A DNA stretch of 40,497 nucleotides, taken from contig JAJZZM010000007.1 of assembly GCA_021797555.1 (NCBI GenBank), positions 1-40,497 of the forward strand. The letters are read 5' to 3'. A model generated the notes under the pieces. It did no database searches, was not told the origin of the DNA, and saw nothing but the letters and a program-made list of their open reading frames with translations. This document shows, piece after piece, positions 1 to 8,017 of the stretch (the first letter of the stretch is position 1; each line of letters begins with the position of its first letter). Made by a program: the position numbers and the translations under genes. Origin of the DNA: Thermoplasmata archaeon. Its GTDB lineage: Archaea > Thermoplasmatota > Thermoplasmata > Thermoplasmatales > Thermoplasmataceae.

Positions 1-1
1 T

Positions 2-97
2 GAAAATGATCTGAAAAGCAGGATTAAGGATAGCTTTGAGAAACTCTCATGCAGCCTTACATTTGCAAAAAGCTGGATTCTGAGATTCATAAATTAA
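2..97 (+). pseudogene. C-terminal end of an unrecognised, edge-truncated ORF (possibly transposase)
   Basis: An open frame enters from the left edge and runs 31 codons to a TAA. The tail is basic and aromatic, ending in AKSWILRFIN. It sits beside decayed mobile-element pieces, so a transposase C-terminus is plausible, but no catalytic motif is visible and the family is not recognised. Whether the full gene is intact cannot be judged because its start lies outside the window. Confidence 0.3.
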
Positions 98-131
98 AGT
101 ATAAAAATGTAGGTAATAAACTATAATCATA

Positions 132-326
132 AATAAATGTAAATGTTAAATTAAATGATGTTGAAATTACATTAAATAAGTATAATAATTATATAGAAAA
201 TATGATAAGTATATCAGGAATAATTGAGAATATTATAAATCCGCCCGAAAAAATAGTTGTAGTCATTGATGATTTCCAGTATATAAGATTTTTAAACAAC
301 CATTTCCAGAAATATCAAGAACGATG
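132..326 (+). pseudogene. Remnant of an archaeal AAA-type ATPase (Walker B region)
   Basis: One frame stays open from about 132 to the TGA at 324-326 and encodes a hydrophobic strand followed by acidic residues, IVVVIDDFQYI. This is typical of the Walker B segment of archaeal P-loop ATPases (the ATPase_2 type, usually hhhhDEFQ). No start codon, Walker A loop or C-terminal part is present, and the continuation is broken by several stops in all frames up to about 390. I read it as a decayed gene fragment. The assignment rests on a single motif. Confidence 0.35.
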
Positions 327-392
327 ATATTAATATTAAATGAATATAGTTGATGAAAGTGATAACTATATATTAAAGTATATGATAAATTA

Positions 393-552
393 TTAACAAG
401 TAAAGCAAAGGAAGTTTTGAACCTGTTCCAGATATCAAGAAAAACACTTCATGCCCATGCAAACGATGTAAGAGTGCTGTACACTGTAATACCAAACAGT
501 ATGTACAATTACAATGAGGGAGATGTTTACAAACTTCTATGTTATTTATAAA
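393..552 (+). pseudogene. Remnant of IS607-type TnpA (serine resolvase) N-terminal HTH
   Basis: The frame ending at the TAA near 552 encodes a MerR-like helix-turn-helix: SKAKEVLNLFQISRKTL, then a spacer, then PNSMYNYNEGDVYKLL. This is the usual order in the DNA-binding head of IS607-family serine recombinases (EVxxLLxISRxTL followed by PNGRYxYxEEDVYKLL). The recognition-wing residues have drifted, there is no start codon, and the catalytic resolvase domain and tnpB are absent. It is a short dead relic of an IS607 element. The family call is from motif memory. Confidence 0.5.
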
Positions 553-576
553 CTTTATTTTAGGTTTTTAATAACC

Positions 577-587
577 TTTTTATAAAA
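577..587 (+). promoter_or_regulatory. TATA box of the alcohol dehydrogenase gene
   Basis: The sequence TTTTTATAAAA is centred near 582, about 24 nt before the ATG at 606. This spacing puts the transcription start at or next to that ATG, i.e. a leaderless mRNA. It argues against the in-frame ATG at 591. Confidence 0.55.
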
Positions 588-605
588 TGTATGTATATTA
601 ATATT

Positions 606-1616
606 ATGAAAGCAATGGTTCTTGATAAAACTGATAAGGTAGAAAATAACCCATTGAAGTATAGAGATGTTAGTATTAAGGATCCGAAGGGCTATGAGGT
701 TCTTCTAGACATAATATCGTGTGGTGTATGCCATTCTAATTTACACATGATTGAGGGTGATTGGGTTGAATATGGATTGCCAGGCAAGTCACCACTAATA
801 CCTGGACATGAAATAATAGGGAAAGTATCAAAGCTTGGAGACCTTGTTGATAATTTAAAAATTGGTGATGTAGTAGGCATACAGCCTTTATACCAGGCAT
901 GCGGGAAATGTGAATACTGCATAACCGGCAGGGAACATTTATGCCCCTATGGCAAATGGGCCGGTGAAACCGTTGATGGTGGATATGCAGAGAATATAAT
1001 AGCTGATTCAAGATATGTAAATAAGGTCCCTGACAATATAGATTATGTTAAAAACTCACCATTATTCTGCCCGGGGATAACAGCATACTGTGCTGTAAAT
1101 AAAGCAGAATTGTCTCCAGATAAAACCGTATATATTGTAGGTATAGGTGGTGTAGGCCATGTTGCAATACAGATTGCAAAATTATACGGGGCTAAGGTAG
1201 TTGCTGTATCAACATCAAAGAACCATGAAGAATTAGCATATGAAATGGGAGCAGATGATGTAATACTTGTAAATAGGGATTATTCTAATATAGATAAATA
1301 CAAAAAAACTGCAGATTCATTGATTTTATTTGCACCTTATGAGGCACCGATAATGAATTCAATAAATTTTGTAAAGGATGGGGGCATACTTGTTCAGGGA
1401 GTTCGTGGCAAATTAAATTATGACTTCACAACCGAAATAAAATTAAAGGGTACAAAAATAGGTGGCAGATCTGATATGGACAACGTTTTAAGGCTGGCAT
1501 CACAGGGAAAGATAAAAATAGAATCTAAGGAATATAAACTTGAGGATGCCAATATTGCATTGCAGGATCTAAAGCATGGTAATATAAACGGAAGGGCTGT
1601 ATTAAAAATCAGATAG
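606..1616 (+). CDS. Zinc-dependent medium-chain alcohol dehydrogenase
   Basis: The 336-residue protein is a cytoplasmic NAD(P)-dependent MDR dehydrogenase of the propanol-preferring AdhP type, interconverting alcohols and aldehydes. Catalytic zinc ligands are Cys42 (CGVCHSN), His68 (GHE) and Cys155 (LFCPG). The structural zinc lobe has Cys99, 102, 105 and 113 (CGKCEYC..C). The Rossmann motif GIGGVGH lies near residues 179-185. Length is normal for the family (about 340). An in-frame ATG at 591 would add five residues, but the TATA box centred at 582 fits a leaderless start at 606. The gene stands alone between decayed mobile-element fragments and the collapsed sugar-transport duplication. The physiological substrate cannot be told from sequence. 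Confidence 0.9.
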   Translation: MKAMVLDKTDKVENNPLKYRDVSIKDPKGYEVLLDIISCGVCHSNLHMIEGDWVEYGLPGKSPLIPGHEIIGKVSKLGDLVDNLKIGDVVGIQPLYQACGKCEYCITGREHLCPYGKWAGETVDGGYAENIIADSRYVNKVPDNIDYVKNSPLFCPGITAYCAVNKAELSPDKTVYIVGIGGVGHVAIQIAKLYGAKVVAVSTSKNHEELAYEMGADDVILVNRDYSNIDKYKKTADSLILFAPYEAPIMNSINFVKDGGILVQGVRGKLNYDFTTEIKLKGTKIGGRSDMDNVLRLASQGKIKIESKEYKLEDANIALQDLKHGNINGRAVLKIR

Positions 1617-1767
1617 TTAAATAACTTTTTGTATTATACCGTTTGATACGTTGGAACCTAGATTAAACCATAGTATGCATGTAGAAATATATTTTTATTA
1701 ATATATTATTTATCATTGTTGATAATATTAATTCATTATAATATAAAATTTATTTATAATAATGTAT

Positions 1768-1832
1768 TTTTAATATATGCCTTAGAAAAATATTGAGAAA
1801 GTATAGCAGTTATAATGTTATATTAACAATAA
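1768..1832 (+). pseudogene. Internal fragment of a second anmK-like gene
   Basis: Positions 1780-1807 match 4530-4557, inside the intact anmK-like gene, at 27 of 28 bases (mismatch at 1801). Weaker similarity extends over roughly 1768-1832. The fragment has the same orientation as the intact gene and lies just before a permease remnant, which is the gene order expected of a collapsed tandem copy of the kinase-transporter block. Confidence 0.6.
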
Positions 1833-1848
1833 TACTCCAATAAGCATT

Positions 1849-1912
1849 ATAAAATACCGAAAATAAGCGTTGGTATTAAAAATAAAAAAATTGTAAATTT
1901 ATTTTTATTCAT
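1849..1912 (-). pseudogene. 5' remnant of a duplicated ABC sugar permease (glcT-like)
   Basis: This stretch is identical to 7757-7820, the first 21 codons of the intact permease gene. It begins with the same ATG overlapping the stop of the upstream binding-protein gene, and then ends abruptly at 1849. Only the N-terminal signal-anchor part remains. It shows that the binding-protein gene at 1909-3558 once headed its own transporter operon. Confidence 0.85.
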
Positions 1913-2109
1913 CTTTTATCACTCATAATAAGCGAGCCCAGAACAAATGCTATAAATGGTGCTATTACATAGTATATAGACGATGAGTAGTTTGATGAAG
2001 TATTGGTATGTACTGCATTGTCTGCTGTAACTGTTGTGGATGTACTGCTATTTACCCATGGAGGTAGATACCCTCCAAATGGATGTGATAATGTTCCCAT
2101 AAAGCCAAA
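1849..2109. repeat. Direct repeat, copy 1 (261 bp, identical to 7757-8017)
   Basis: By eye, every base of 1849-2109 matches 7757-8017 at an offset of 5908. The repeat covers the permease 5' remnant and the 3' end of the binding-protein gene. The first mismatches come at 2110 onward. Confidence 0.85.
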
Positions 2110-3558
2110 ACCCAGACCATTGGCTGCCAACCAATCAGATTTTTCACTGCTTATTACAGATGATAATTGATTATCAAAAGTGGTTATACCACTTGATGTT
2201 GGAGACCCCACAAGGCCAAGTAATCCACTTTCTAAAGATGTTGTAGGTCCTGCAAAAAGACCGCCGGCATCTAAATCTACTATCCAGTCAGATGGTATAC
2301 TTGCCTCTGCTTTTGCCTGCTGATAGCTTGCATACTGTGATGGCGTGTTATAATAATCAGTTGTTATATTGTTATAATAACTTGATGCTTTCCATTTTGT
2401 AAATATCATCTGTCCATTATATGATGCAAAGAATTTTGCAAATGTTAAACCCTGTGTAGCTGTTGGCCCTGAAGGCACTGCAATTGAATCACTTACTATC
2501 ATAAAATATTTGCTTGTTCCCGGGAAATCCATAGACATTAACCTTATATTGCCTGTATCTGGTTTTAATGTACCGTTATTCATGTATACATATGTTGAAT
2601 TAACAGGATATGTTGTTACGTTTAGATAATCATATGCATAATTTGTATACGAATTTACATCGACTTCAAATCCTACATCCTTGTCTAGAACTTTTGGTAT
2701 AGCCTCTGTCCATGTCATGCTTGTCTCTGCACTGTAACTTTCTTTCTGGAATTTAACAAACTGATCATTTGTCTCATTTATTATTTTAGATGCTGTCGAA
2801 TTTGATAGGTTCAATGTTCCGTACATAAATTTATCAAATAAAGTAGCATTTCCGCATATCGAATTGTCAAATCTTAAAAATAGGGATTCCCATAATTCCC
2901 CCTGATCGTATCCTCCATCATCACCTGGTATTATCCATGGAGTTACTCCTTTTGCTTCCAATGCGGCTGTATCACTTAAAAGTAATGTATAGTTTATCGG
3001 TGCCGGTAAACCATACTCTTTTAATGTCTGTGGATTAAAGTATAAAACACCTCCCTGATGCAAATCAACAGGTAATGAGAACATGGTTCCATTGAAGGTA
3101 CCTGCATATAAATCCTGAGGGAAAACCGTGGAAGTGGTTAGATTTATGGAACTTGCTACAGAGTTCATTTTTACAAATGCGCTTGAACCTCCTGGAGCCG
3201 TTTCAACATAACTTAATATCTGAGGGCCATAAAGTGATTGAAACATGTTAGGCGCCTTCCCCTCTTTCATCAATGTTAATATTGCACCTATTGCAGTTAC
3301 GCCTGCAGCCCCAGGTTTTATTGTTTGTTCTACCTTTATATTTGGATGTGATGCTTCAAATGACGATATCACGTGATCCAGTGCTACCTTTCCAGTAGAA
3401 GCCCACCAACTATAAAAGTATATAGTCTTCTTTGTAGGAGGATGTGTAAATTCATAAACACCAACTCCAATGCCCGCTATAACTATAATAACAACCACTA
3501 TGGCCATTACTTTTTTATAACCACCACTTTTGGTAGGTGGCGCATCAGGTTTTTCCAT
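1909..3558 (-). CDS. Orphan membrane-anchored sugar-binding protein (GlcS paralogue)
   Basis: This 549-residue extracytoplasmic binding protein has a short Lys-rich cytoplasmic head, a membrane segment at about residues 17-38, a large ligand-binding domain with many N-glycosylation sequons (e.g. NLT, NTS), and a second membrane segment just before the C-terminal SDKR. It is a close paralogue of the operon-borne protein at 7817-9463. The two are nearly identical at both ends and over the stretch around NVTTYPVNSTYVYMNNG, but differ in the regions likely to contact ligand. It has no permease or ATPase of its own; only a permease stub follows at 1912. It therefore probably feeds the single transporter encoded at 4939-7820. 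The start at 3558 (MEKPDAPP) is supported by a TATA box centred near 3584. Confidence 0.85.
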   Translation of the reverse strand: MEKPDAPPTKSGGYKKVMAIVVVIIVIAGIGVGVYEFTHPPTKKTIYFYSWWASTGKVALDHVISSFEASHPNIKVEQTIKPGAAGVTAIGAILTLMKEGKAPNMFQSLYGPQILSYVETAPGGSSAFVKMNSVASSINLTTSTVFPQDLYAGTFNGTMFSLPVDLHQGGVLYFNPQTLKEYGLPAPINYTLLLSDTAALEAKGVTPWIIPGDDGGYDQGELWESLFLRFDNSICGNATLFDKFMYGTLNLSNSTASKIINETNDQFVKFQKESYSAETSMTWTEAIPKVLDKDVGFEVDVNSYTNYAYDYLNVTTYPVNSTYVYMNNGTLKPDTGNIRLMSMDFPGTSKYFMIVSDSIAVPSGPTATQGLTFAKFFASYNGQMIFTKWKASSYYNNITTDYYNTPSQYASYQQAKAEASIPSDWIVDLDAGGLFAGPTTSLESGLLGLVGSPTSSGITTFDNQLSSVISSEKSDWLAANGLGFGFMGTLSHPFGGYLPPWVNSSTSTTVTADNAVHTNTSSNYSSSIYYVIAPFIAFVLGSLIMSDKR

Positions 3559-3578
3559 TATATTTTATTATATAATGA

Positions 3579-3594
3579 TATTTAAATATTTTGC
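3579..3594 (-). promoter_or_regulatory. Promoter of the orphan binding-protein gene
   Basis: Read on the minus strand this is GCAAAATATTTAAATA, beginning 36 nt upstream of the ATG at 3558. The operon copy has GCAAAAGATATAAATA at 37 nt from its MEK start codon. The GCAAAA element plus TATA is thus conserved between the paralogues. Confidence 0.55.
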
Positions 3595-3686
3595 AATGAT
3601 ATTTTAATAATCTTTCATATGTATAATACATATTTATATTATTATATAGAAATTGTGTTTATAAATATCCATAATAGGTCACAAAA

Positions 3687-3694
3687 ATTAAATA
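3687..3694 (+). promoter_or_regulatory. TATA box of the anmK-like gene
   Basis: ATTAAATA is centred about 25 nt before the ATG at 3715, consistent with leaderless transcription from that codon. Confidence 0.45.
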
Positions 3695-3714
3695 TTGTTA
3701 TTTATTTGCTGAAT

Positions 3715-4902
3715 ATGAGTATTGCAATAGGATTAAATAGTGGATCATCAGTGGATAGTGTGGATGTTGCTATAATAGAAACTGAAATATATAAAAAACT
3801 TATGAAGCCTATTAAAGTATTAAAACACTTTGAATTCCAGTGGCCTGATAACATTAAAAAATTAGTATTAAACGCAATAGAATTCAATATAAAAATACCT
3901 GAATTTTCGAGATTAAACACAATGGTTGGATCATTTTTTGGTGAAACTATAAATATGGCATTGAAAGAATCAGGTTTAAATAGTACCGATATAGATGTGA
4001 TAGGCTATGATGGTCAAACTATATACCAGGAACCACCGTTAATAGGAAAAACAGATAAAAATGGTTGTAAACTGCCTGTAACTTATAATGTTGTAAACAA
4101 AACATTAGGAACAACATTGCAGATAGGTGAAAGTGCAATGGTGGCGGCTATAACGGGAATAAAAACAGTAACAAAATTTAGACCGGCAGATATGGCAGTT
4201 GGAGGTACAGGTGCACCCATAGAGGAATTTCTTGATTATATTCAATATAAAAATATTGCACCAGTGCTGACCTTGAATATAGGGGGAATAGCAAATATAC
4301 ACGCTATTCATAAAGATATAAATAAGGTTATGGCATTTGATGTGGGGCCAGGAAATATTTTGATAGACAGACTCTCAAGAGATAAATTTGGAAAGGAGTA
4401 TGATAAAGATGGCAATATTGCATTATATGGAAAAATAAATAATAGGTTATTAGATGAATTAATGGCACACCCTTTTTTATCTATTAAACCACCTAAATGT
4501 GCATGGCGTGAAGATTTTAATGATGCATTCCTTAGAAAAATATTGAGAAAATATAGCCATGTAAATATCAATGATATAATGACAACAATAACAGAATTTA
4601 CAGTAAAAGCTATACTTGGGGGCCTTAAATGGGTACCGTACATGGATAATATAAACACAATAATAGGCAATGGTGGTGGTTTATTAAATAAATATATAGT
4701 AAATAGTTTAAGAAGCCAATTACCTGAACATATTAAACTTATAATGTCTGATTATTTTGGTATCCCGATAAAAGCAAATGAAGCTGCAAAATTTGGTGCA
4801 CTTGCACTTGCAACTATAAATAACATACCAGCAAATTTTCCTAATGCAAGCGGTGCAACAAAAATGTCAATACTTGGAAAAGTAAGTTACCCACCCTTAT
4901 AA
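3715..4902 (+). CDS. anmK: AnmK-like anhydro-sugar kinase (ASKHA fold)
   Basis: This 395-residue protein belongs to the anhydro-N-acetylmuramic acid kinase family, which phosphorylates 1,6-anhydro sugars with ring opening. Visible motifs are the N-terminal phosphate loop GLNSGSSVDSVD (residues 7-17), GYDGQT (97-102), RPADMAVGGTGAPI with the expected catalytic Asp159, NIGGIANI (188-195), and a later FDVGPGN. Length fits the family (about 370-400). Departures from bacterial AnmK are SGSSVDS for SGTSxDG and Asp99 where HGQT is usual. Archaea lack murein, so the substrate is probably another anhydro or ordinary sugar taken up by the neighbouring transporter. Upstream in-frame codons back to 3619 are rejected because the family motif starts right at 3715 and a TATA box fits there. 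It converges on the transporter ATPase gene. Confidence 0.8.
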   Translation: MSIAIGLNSGSSVDSVDVAIIETEIYKKLMKPIKVLKHFEFQWPDNIKKLVLNAIEFNIKIPEFSRLNTMVGSFFGETINMALKESGLNSTDIDVIGYDGQTIYQEPPLIGKTDKNGCKLPVTYNVVNKTLGTTLQIGESAMVAAITGIKTVTKFRPADMAVGGTGAPIEEFLDYIQYKNIAPVLTLNIGGIANIHAIHKDINKVMAFDVGPGNILIDRLSRDKFGKEYDKDGNIALYGKINNRLLDELMAHPFLSIKPPKCAWREDFNDAFLRKILRKYSHVNINDIMTTITEFTVKAILGGLKWVPYMDNINTIIGNGGGLLNKYIVNSLRSQLPEHIKLIMSDYFGIPIKANEAAKFGALALATINNIPANFPNASGATKMSILGKVSYPPL

Positions 4903-4938
4903 TTAAATTTTAAAAATTAAAATTTATTAAAAATATAT

Positions 4939-6090
4939 CTAATTTCTTTCTATTTCTTCATTTAATTTTATAGCGTCTTTTGATGCATATTCAAACAATT
5001 TAATTTTTGATTTATTTATATATACATTTACTTTATCACCATAGAATATGGGTTCCCTGCTTATGCCTTTTATTTTAGTTCCAGATATATTTAATACTAC
5101 AGAAAATGATCCCTGATTGTAGTTAACTGTATCCGCTTCAAATACACCAATTTTTTGAGTATTGCCCTCATATTTTGTTTCTATATTACTATCTATTTCT
5201 GTAGATTTTTCGATTATTAGATCTTCCGGCCTTATACCTAGAGTTATTTTAGAATCATTATAATCATTAAGTTTTATGCCCGTTATAATAAAGTTCTCAA
5301 AAATAAGGTCATAATAACCATTTTTTTCTTTTAGATCAAAGTCTACAATGTTAATATCGCCTAATGTACCTGCAACTCTTTCATTTGAAGGATAATCATA
5401 AAGGTCCTTTGGTGTCCCCAATTGTACAAGATTTCCTCTGGATATTACTGCTACTTTCTCTGCCAGTGCAAATATATCTGCAGGGTCATGCGAAACAATA
5501 ATTGTTGTGATACCAAGTTCATTTTTAACCTTTTTTACCAGTGCCCTTGCATCATCCCTGGCATTAGCATCAAGATTGCTGAATGGTTCATCCAGCAATA
5601 AAAATTTAGGATTCTTCGCTAGAGCCCTTGCAACGGCAACCCTCTGCTGCTGACCACCACTTATTTCCCCAGGTCTTTTTGCAAGGACTTCCCTTATGCC
5701 AAGTATATCTGCAAGTTCATAAACTCTTTTTGTTATCTCATTTTGATTCCATTTTTTAACCTTTAATGGAAATGCTATGTTCTCATAGTTATTCATATGC
5801 GGATATAATGCCCAGTTCTGAAATACCATGCCAATATCCCTTTCTTCAGGGTCTATTATTGTTCTATCATCCTTGGATACAACAGTTTTGTCAAAAAGTA
5901 CCTCACCCATCGTGGGTGCCTCAAGACCTGCAATTATTCTCATTGTTGTTGTTTTTCCTGCCCCGCTTGCCCCAAGTATACCAAAAAATGAATTATCTGG
6001 TATTTCAAGATTTATATTGCTCAAAGCTTTAAACTCTGTTTTCCCTTTTTTAAATATTTTAGATACATTGTTTAATTTTATATTAACCAT
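4939..6090 (-). CDS. glcV: Sugar ABC transporter ATPase (GlcV/MalK type)
   Basis: The 383-residue cytoplasmic ATPase powers CUT1-type sugar uptake. Walker A GASGAGKTT (40-48), Q-loop Gln91, signature SGGQQ (144-148), Walker B LLLDE (164-168) and H-loop His201 are all intact. A C-terminal OB/TOBE-type domain follows, with GIRPEDL. It closely resembles the Sulfolobus solfataricus glucose transporter ATPase GlcV, including ALYP after the Q-loop, VSHDPADIFA and the tail. It is the last gene of the binding protein-permease-permease-ATPase operon. I place the start at 6090 (MVNIKLNN) rather than 6117, because the usual ABC N-terminus begins there and a GGTGAT ribosome-binding site precedes it. That leaves 4 nt after the upstream stop. 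Confidence 0.93.
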   Translation of the reverse strand: MVNIKLNNVSKIFKKGKTEFKALSNINLEIPDNSFFGILGASGAGKTTTMRIIAGLEAPTMGEVLFDKTVVSKDDRTIIDPEERDIGMVFQNWALYPHMNNYENIAFPLKVKKWNQNEITKRVYELADILGIREVLAKRPGEISGGQQQRVAVARALAKNPKFLLLDEPFSNLDANARDDARALVKKVKNELGITTIIVSHDPADIFALAEKVAVISRGNLVQLGTPKDLYDYPSNERVAGTLGDINIVDFDLKEKNGYYDLIFENFIITGIKLNDYNDSKITLGIRPEDLIIEKSTEIDSNIETKYEGNTQKIGVFEADTVNYNQGSFSVVLNISGTKIKGISREPIFYGDKVNVYINKSKIKLFEYASKDAIKLNEEIERN

Positions 6091-6093
6091 TTT

Positions 6094-6100
6094 ATCACCC
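6094..6100 (-). promoter_or_regulatory. Ribosome-binding site of glcV
   Basis: GGGTGAT on the minus strand lies three bases before the ATG at 6090 and contains the stop codon of the upstream permease. It indicates translational coupling and decides the start. Confidence 0.6.
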
Positions 6101-6964
6101 TTTTCTTCCTGTTCCAAATGCCTGGAATCCTCTTATGAAATATCTGCCCAGGAATACAAATATCACCAATGGTATCAACGATGCTATAAATGCAGATGCA
6201 AAGCTTTCGTTATATAATGTTCCATACCCACCAGTATAACTCATAAGAGCCAGCGATGCCGAATTCATACCCGGTGTGGTTACAAGAACCAGTGGAACAA
6301 AGAAATTATTCCAGCTTTCTATCAATATAAATATAAATGTGGATATAAAGCCTGGCATTGCAAGTGGCAGTACTACTTTATTGAATATTGTCCAATCATT
6401 GGCCCCATCTATTCTGGCAGATTCAAGTGTTGTTTTTGGCAGTACAGCAAGGAATATTGACATTAGCAATGCCCCTGTAGGCAAATAAAATATAAGCATT
6501 GCTATAATTATGCCTGGATACGTATTTAAAAGCCCTATGCTGCTTATAAACTTTGTTAATGGCAATAATGTTATCTCATATGGAACAAATGTGGCTATAG
6601 CTATTATTGTAAATAATAATGTATTTATCATTCTTGCCTTCTTATAGAAATAGAATGCAGCCATTGCACCTATATATGTTGATATTATAGCTGTTGGCAC
6701 AGTATATATTATGCTATTAAGAATGGGCCTTTCCAGTGCCGTGGTAACTGTGATAAAAGGGCCTAAAGAGCTTTTTGCCGGAAATAATATTGGTGTTATA
6801 AGCACACCGGACGCAGATTTAAGGCCATCTATAACCATAACATATATAGGGAATAACCATAAAATTGAGAATATTACCAATATTATATTATGTATTATCC
6901 TCTTAACATTTTTAACGTTTTTTGCACCGTTTATATTACTATTTGTATTTTTATTTTTAATCAT
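6095..6964 (-). CDS. glcU: Sugar ABC transporter permease (GlcU/MalG type)
   Basis: A 289-residue integral membrane protein with six predicted helices. The EAA loop, which docks on the ATPase, is visible as ESARIDGAND..VLPLAMPG. The cytoplasmic N-terminus is Lys/Asn-rich. Its start codon overlaps the end of the preceding permease gene by 8 nt (6957-6964), and its stop lies 4 nt before glcV, so the four genes form one tightly coupled operon. Size, EAA motif and order match the second permease of CUT1 systems. The name follows the Sulfolobus glcSTUV order and is inferred from gene position. Confidence 0.88.
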   Translation of the reverse strand: MIKNKNTNSNINGAKNVKNVKRIIHNIILVIFSILWLFPIYVMVIDGLKSASGVLITPILFPAKSSLGPFITVTTALERPILNSIIYTVPTAIISTYIGAMAAFYFYKKARMINTLLFTIIAIATFVPYEITLLPLTKFISSIGLLNTYPGIIIAMLIFYLPTGALLMSIFLAVLPKTTLESARIDGANDWTIFNKVVLPLAMPGFISTFIFILIESWNNFFVPLVLVTTPGMNSASLALMSYTGGYGTLYNESFASAFIASLIPLVIFVFLGRYFIRGFQAFGTGRKG

Positions 6965-7820
6965 TTGCTAACCACCTTTTTATTCCGTATAATGCAAATG
7001 GTATAACCACAACCAGTGCTATAAGCATCACTATAACACTTTCGGCAGAAGATTCTGAAAAGGATAATGATGTATATAATACATATAAATTCTCAACTGA
7101 AGTTTCTGTATATGGATTTAATAGAGTTGCCACATATGGTAAACTAAAGAATCTTAATGCAAATATAAAGATTATTGCTGTTGATACTATAAAGGCATTT
7201 TTAGCTTCAGGTAGCAATATTTTCCTTAATATCCTAAAGGAAGAAGCCGAATCAATTTTTGCAGATTCAACTATATCTTTACTTACATTCTGGAATGATG
7301 CAAGATAAAATAATGATGCAAGTCCCGAAAATACCCATATAGAAACCAGTATTAAACTTGGAAATGCCGTTGCCGGTGAATCAAGCCATGGGAATCTTGG
7401 CAGACCTATCCTCACAAATAGGTAATCTACACCATCATTTATGTTAAAAAGCCAGGTCCATATTACACCGGAGGCAGCCATTGATACTGCTAATGGATAA
7501 ACAAATATGGATGTGTATACAGCACGGGTTTTTTGATTTCTAAGGAAATAAATAAGGCTTGCAAAGAATATACCCATCACATTTCCTCCGGCTATTAAAA
7601 CAAATGCCCATATTATTGACCTTTTTAATGATGAAACAACAAGTGCATTTGAAAATAATTCCTTATATGTTGCAAACCCTACAAACTTTGCTACCAGTAC
7701 TGTTGCAGATGAATCGAGAAAAGAATAATAAACGTTATAAAATACGAAATATAACAATAAAATACCGAAAATAAGCGTTGGTATTAAAAATAAAAAAATT
7801 GTAAATTTATTTTTATTCAT
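6957..7820 (-). CDS. glcT: Sugar ABC transporter permease (GlcT/MalF type)
   Basis: A 287-residue membrane protein with about six helices and an EAA loop (ESAKIDSASSF..ILLPEAK, near residues 186-208). It partners the next permease to form the transmembrane channel. Its ATG overlaps the stop of the binding-protein gene in an ATGA arrangement (7817-7820), and its end overlaps the next gene by 8 nt. The first 64 bases are duplicated at 1849-1912 as a dead stub. The protein itself looks complete. Confidence 0.88.
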   Translation of the reverse strand: MNKNKFTIFLFLIPTLIFGILLLYFVFYNVYYSFLDSSATVLVAKFVGFATYKELFSNALVVSSLKRSIIWAFVLIAGGNVMGIFFASLIYFLRNQKTRAVYTSIFVYPLAVSMAASGVIWTWLFNINDGVDYLFVRIGLPRFPWLDSPATAFPSLILVSIWVFSGLASLFYLASFQNVSKDIVESAKIDSASSFRILRKILLPEAKNAFIVSTAIIFIFALRFFSLPYVATLLNPYTETSVENLYVLYTSLSFSESSAESVIVMLIALVVVIPFALYGIKRWLAND

Positions 7821-8017
7821 CTTTTATCACTCATAATAAGCGAGCCCAGAACAAATGCTATAAATGGTGCTATTACATAGTATATAGACGATGAGTAGTT
7901 TGATGAAGTATTGGTATGTACTGCATTGTCTGCTGTAACTGTTGTGGATGTACTGCTATTTACCCATGGAGGTAGATACCCTCCAAATGGATGTGATAAT
8001 GTTCCCATAAAGCCAAA
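7757..8017. repeat. Direct repeat, copy 2 (261 bp, identical to 1849-2109)
   Basis: This copy spans the 5' end of the intact permease gene and the 3' end of its binding-protein gene. Perfect identity, including third codon positions, contrasts with strong divergence of the two binding-protein genes further inside. Confidence 0.85.

Noticed and set aside
692-922. Open frames antisense to the alcohol dehydrogenase
   Set aside because: They are mirror frames of a well-supported gene with unlikely protein composition.
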